This document shows positions 61,401 through 64,000 of a DNA stretch of 64,000 nucleotides, piece by piece; positions within the stretch are counted from its first letter, which is position 1; each line of letters starts with the position of its first letter. The stretch spans positions 262,001 through 326,000 of the forward strand of contig JADWOT020001571.1 of the NCBI GenBank assembly GCA_036345935.2, read 5' to 3'. Under the pieces are notes generated by a model. That model saw only the letters and a program-made list of their open reading frames with translations. It was not told the origin of the DNA and ran no database searches. A program made the position numbers and the translations under genes. The DNA is from Taenia hydatigena. Taxonomy: Eukaryota > Platyhelminthes > Cestoda > Cyclophyllidea > Taeniidae.

Positions 61401-62339
61401 ACCTCATGTGAAACATGCGATGCAGCAACAACATGCCATCCAACTGTCATCAAATTCTCGACATTAACACGTCTTCGATTCAATGGTACCAAAAAACATT
61501 TTCTGTCTAAGGCCATGTCCAATCGTCCGGATTGGTTTTCGCTTGGAAACAATGAACGCTGGGCAATGTGGTATGAAAATTGTATTTGAAGGTTCGCACA
61601 ATGGTCACCACATTGGTAAGTGGGAACGGCAAGATAAGCCAAAAGAAGGCAGTTGTTACTGATGATGAGGAATCATTGTGCACGCCGCCTGCCAATGCCT
61701 CGCAGACTTTGTGATGCAGCAACCACCTTGCACCACCTCACGCGAACCTCACTGAGTGGACTACTTTGAATACAATCCATGCGACACTTTGATAACAAGC
61801 GCAACTTTTGTAAGTTTTAATTTATGCGTTGACGCAGCAAATTTAACATTAACATTCCCTGTAACAGAGGCACAAATGAAGAATAAATTATTCAAACGCA
61901 ACGTTTAAGAAGATTGTATTTATTTCAGCTTTCTTTACGTTGCTAATATGGAAGTGCGTTTGCTGCTGTTTGATTGAAGCAGCAAGTAAAGTTGGAAGAG
62001 TCAAATGCTTCTCTTGGCACTTGAGGAACCTCTTCGATTTTTGTGTCTGACCACTTTTTTAAGTGGTGAGTTCAGAGTCTCCTGCATGCATGTGAGTCAG
62101 GAGGCAATTCTTCCCTTCGATATCTTTTAGTTGTTTGTCTAATTCTGAACCTACACTCAGTGTAGTAGCCGCAACGGCTGAGTAATGAAATGTCAGCCAT
62201 TTATTAAGGGCATCAATGATGTTTTCATTTCATAGAAAGCTCGTCTTTTTATGCATCTACCAATCCTCTTCTCTGCTTACAAATTCATGTCCATTAGCAA
62301 TGCTGTCAGAACGTCAATGTGGCATCGAAGTTTCCTAGC
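61401..62339. other. No recognisable gene
   Basis: Frames over 61370-61722 are open on both strands. A short hairpin CCACTT-TTTT-AAGTGG lies at 62051-62066. Nothing else was recognised. Confidence 0.4.
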
Positions 62340-62970
62340 TGGCTATCGAAACGGAAGCGATGACAGAGAACATGTCCACTGAGTGGCAAGTGGTGGATCC
62401 GTCAACGAATATAGTTTGCTATAACTTCTAGCTTCCTCTAGTAACAATTGATCGCTGGCGTTTCTCTTGCAAGAGTAGTTGTTGAGAAAAATAATGACTT
62501 TGATGCAACCTCGACCTCGTCTCTGAATAACTCTTCTCCCAAATAACGCACTTCTTCTGCGATTGCGCATGGTTCTCAACTGACTAGCAGCCTGATCAGT
62601 CGACATTCGTTAACGTTCGCCACATTCAAAACATTGTGTGTCCTTTTTGGCTCAGACTTAACAAGCAGCCTATATTTGTGCACCTAACTGTACACATCTA
62701 CGTTCTCCTATCTTTTGTCCATGACATGGTTGGTTAACCGGTCGATGGGCTTCCAGTATCTTAACTGACAGAGACGGAACCTTCTACGCAATCGACGATG
62801 AAATTGGACAGCCAAGGCCCACAATTTTACACGAATCTGTGCAAATTCCGGATTCCACCTCTTTGTTGTCACCCAATCTTCCAATAAACTCAACCTGTTC
62901 CATGGTGAAAGCATGCTTTTCTTGGCATAAAGGGTGCGGATCGCGTCCGAGTCGCATGTGAACTTGCATG
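62340..62970 (-). pseudogene. Family Z copy with the longest shared frame
   Basis: The minus-strand frame from about 62970 reads APPCKFTCDSDAIRTLYAKK, SMLSPWNRLSLLEDWVTTKR, WNPEFAQIRVKLWALAVQFH, then RRLRRRFRLCQLRYWKPIDR and stops near 62.71 kb. After a gap, EEVRYLGEELFRDEVEVASK and STTTLARETPAINCY follow, ending in a stop near 62.44 kb. The copy at 26.44-27.09 kb keeps the same amino acids at many positions but has more stops. The two parts could be separate exons. No family was recognised. Confidence 0.45.
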
Positions 62971-64000
62971 GAGGTGCTACCTGTTTGTAAATTTCGTCAT
63001 CTACATGTAAATATTCACGAGATTGGTTAAGGCCACATGACAGAACCACAGGCAGTGGCACAGGTGGTTAAGGCTACTCTGATGGGGCTAAGATGTACCA
63101 ACGTTAGTGCTGTTTATAATTGGCTCGTTGCAATTACCAAGAGTACCTTTTGCAGTCTTCTCATTCCAATTTGAGGGAATCTTAAGAACATATAATGGTT
63201 CCTTCATATTCGCTACGACTTAAAGGCTTTGTATCCTTCATTATTCACCTCTCTAACTGGATAACTACTCAGGAAGAAGGGTTATCCCCTGGTACTTTTG
63301 CTCGATGATGCCTTTACGAGCTGTGTTTCACTCCTCATTCTTCTTCAATGCCAACGATACATGAAAAAACTAGAATGGCAGTGCGACCCATGAATCAGCT
63401 CATTTGCAACAGAGATGACCTTGCGAGGCATTCAATAACTAGTCACTTCTAGATCTTAGCACTCCTTTTTATGAGACGGGTGTTCTAAGATATCTGAGTA
63501 GATAACCCTATAAAGAAGACAGCTTTAGCATGAAGCAGGAACAAGAATTAGTGGTCCGGGAACCTACATAACTGCTGACGTTCGTTTCTACCGTGAAAAT
63601 TTGGATAACTTTCCTGGTAACATCACACCAACAAAATTACGATGGTCGTCAATTCCTTGCTGAAAAACCAATCGCTTCTGCCTTTATTTGATACCAACGC
63701 CCAACTTCTACGGCCGTTCTCTCCACAGCGTCTGCTTTGTTTGCATCTTTCTTTACCATTGGACGGCGAAGGACGATCAGTCGAGGTAAGACGATCGCGT
63801 AACTTTCACACTCGACGACACGCAACGGCGCAATGTGTTGATGCTACTGTGAGGCCAATCTAACTCCTCTTTCGCCTTTTTTCCTCCCTGTTTGAAACCG
63901 CAGTATTTAAGCTTCGTCACCTCTGTCACACAGTCAATCTACCCCACCAAATTAACAGCAGGGTGGTTTCCGGTAGCCTCTATTCGCTCTTGCCCTTCCT
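62960..64000. repeat. Duplicated block shared with 9.65-10.69 kb, cut by window end
   Basis: Near-identical to 9647-10690, including the subtype 2 F-box remnant at 63642 and the subtype 1 promoter (TATTTAAG near 63.90 kb) with the same lost start codon (AGG for ATG). The F-box part would lie just beyond the window. Confidence 0.85.

Overview
The window looks like nuclear DNA of an animal, not of a bacterium or virus. It has GT-AG introns with GTRRGT donors and pyrimidine-TTTAG acceptors, TATA-type promoters about 45-55 bp before start codons, an intron-containing tRNA-Tyr, and wide non-coding stretches. A small-genome invertebrate such as a nematode would fit, but nothing here fixes the species. 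No transposase, reverse transcriptase, integrase or viral protein was recognised.

Two protein genes look intact. The first (32204-33988, + strand) is a single-exon gene for a 594-residue secreted protein. It is built from about a dozen copies of a 22-residue unit, split by a Thr-rich mucin-like linker and preceded by a six-cysteine region. A TATAAAA box lies 43 bp before its ATG. The second (23746-24831, - strand) is a 312-residue F-box protein whose first coding exon holds only the ATG.

Most of the rest is debris of the same F-box family and of other duplicated units. Family pieces occur near 0.1, 10.3-11.9, 15.8-16.5, 28.4, 38.4-40.0, 42.8-43.9, 47.7, 54.0, 55.2-55.9, 57.2-57.5, 59.6-61.1 and 63.6-64.0 kb, on both strands. 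They keep a shared promoter (TATTTAA, then a CACCTCTGTCACACAGTCAATC-like stretch written here only as a description) and the ATG|GT junction, but carry stops, frameshifts, deletions or inversions. A second F-box subtype sits just upstream of several copies of the first. One piece, at 55184-55906, keeps a 240-codon open frame but lacks the F-box.

Large direct duplications overlie this. Copies I (6.58-9.65 kb), II (34.3-37.9 kb), III (45.1-48.3 kb) and IV (48.6-54.6 kb) share two blocks and a tail in different combinations. Copy III looks like copy IV with about 3.3 kb removed. Further pairs are 23.75-25.64/42.83-44.56 kb, 38.4-40.65/59.5-61.4 kb, and 9.65-10.69/62.96-64.0 kb. The last pair runs off the right edge.

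The picture is a fast birth-and-death cluster of lineage-specific F-box genes next to a repeat-rich secreted protein gene. Homology between copies was judged by eye, so identity levels are approximate and no database search was run.
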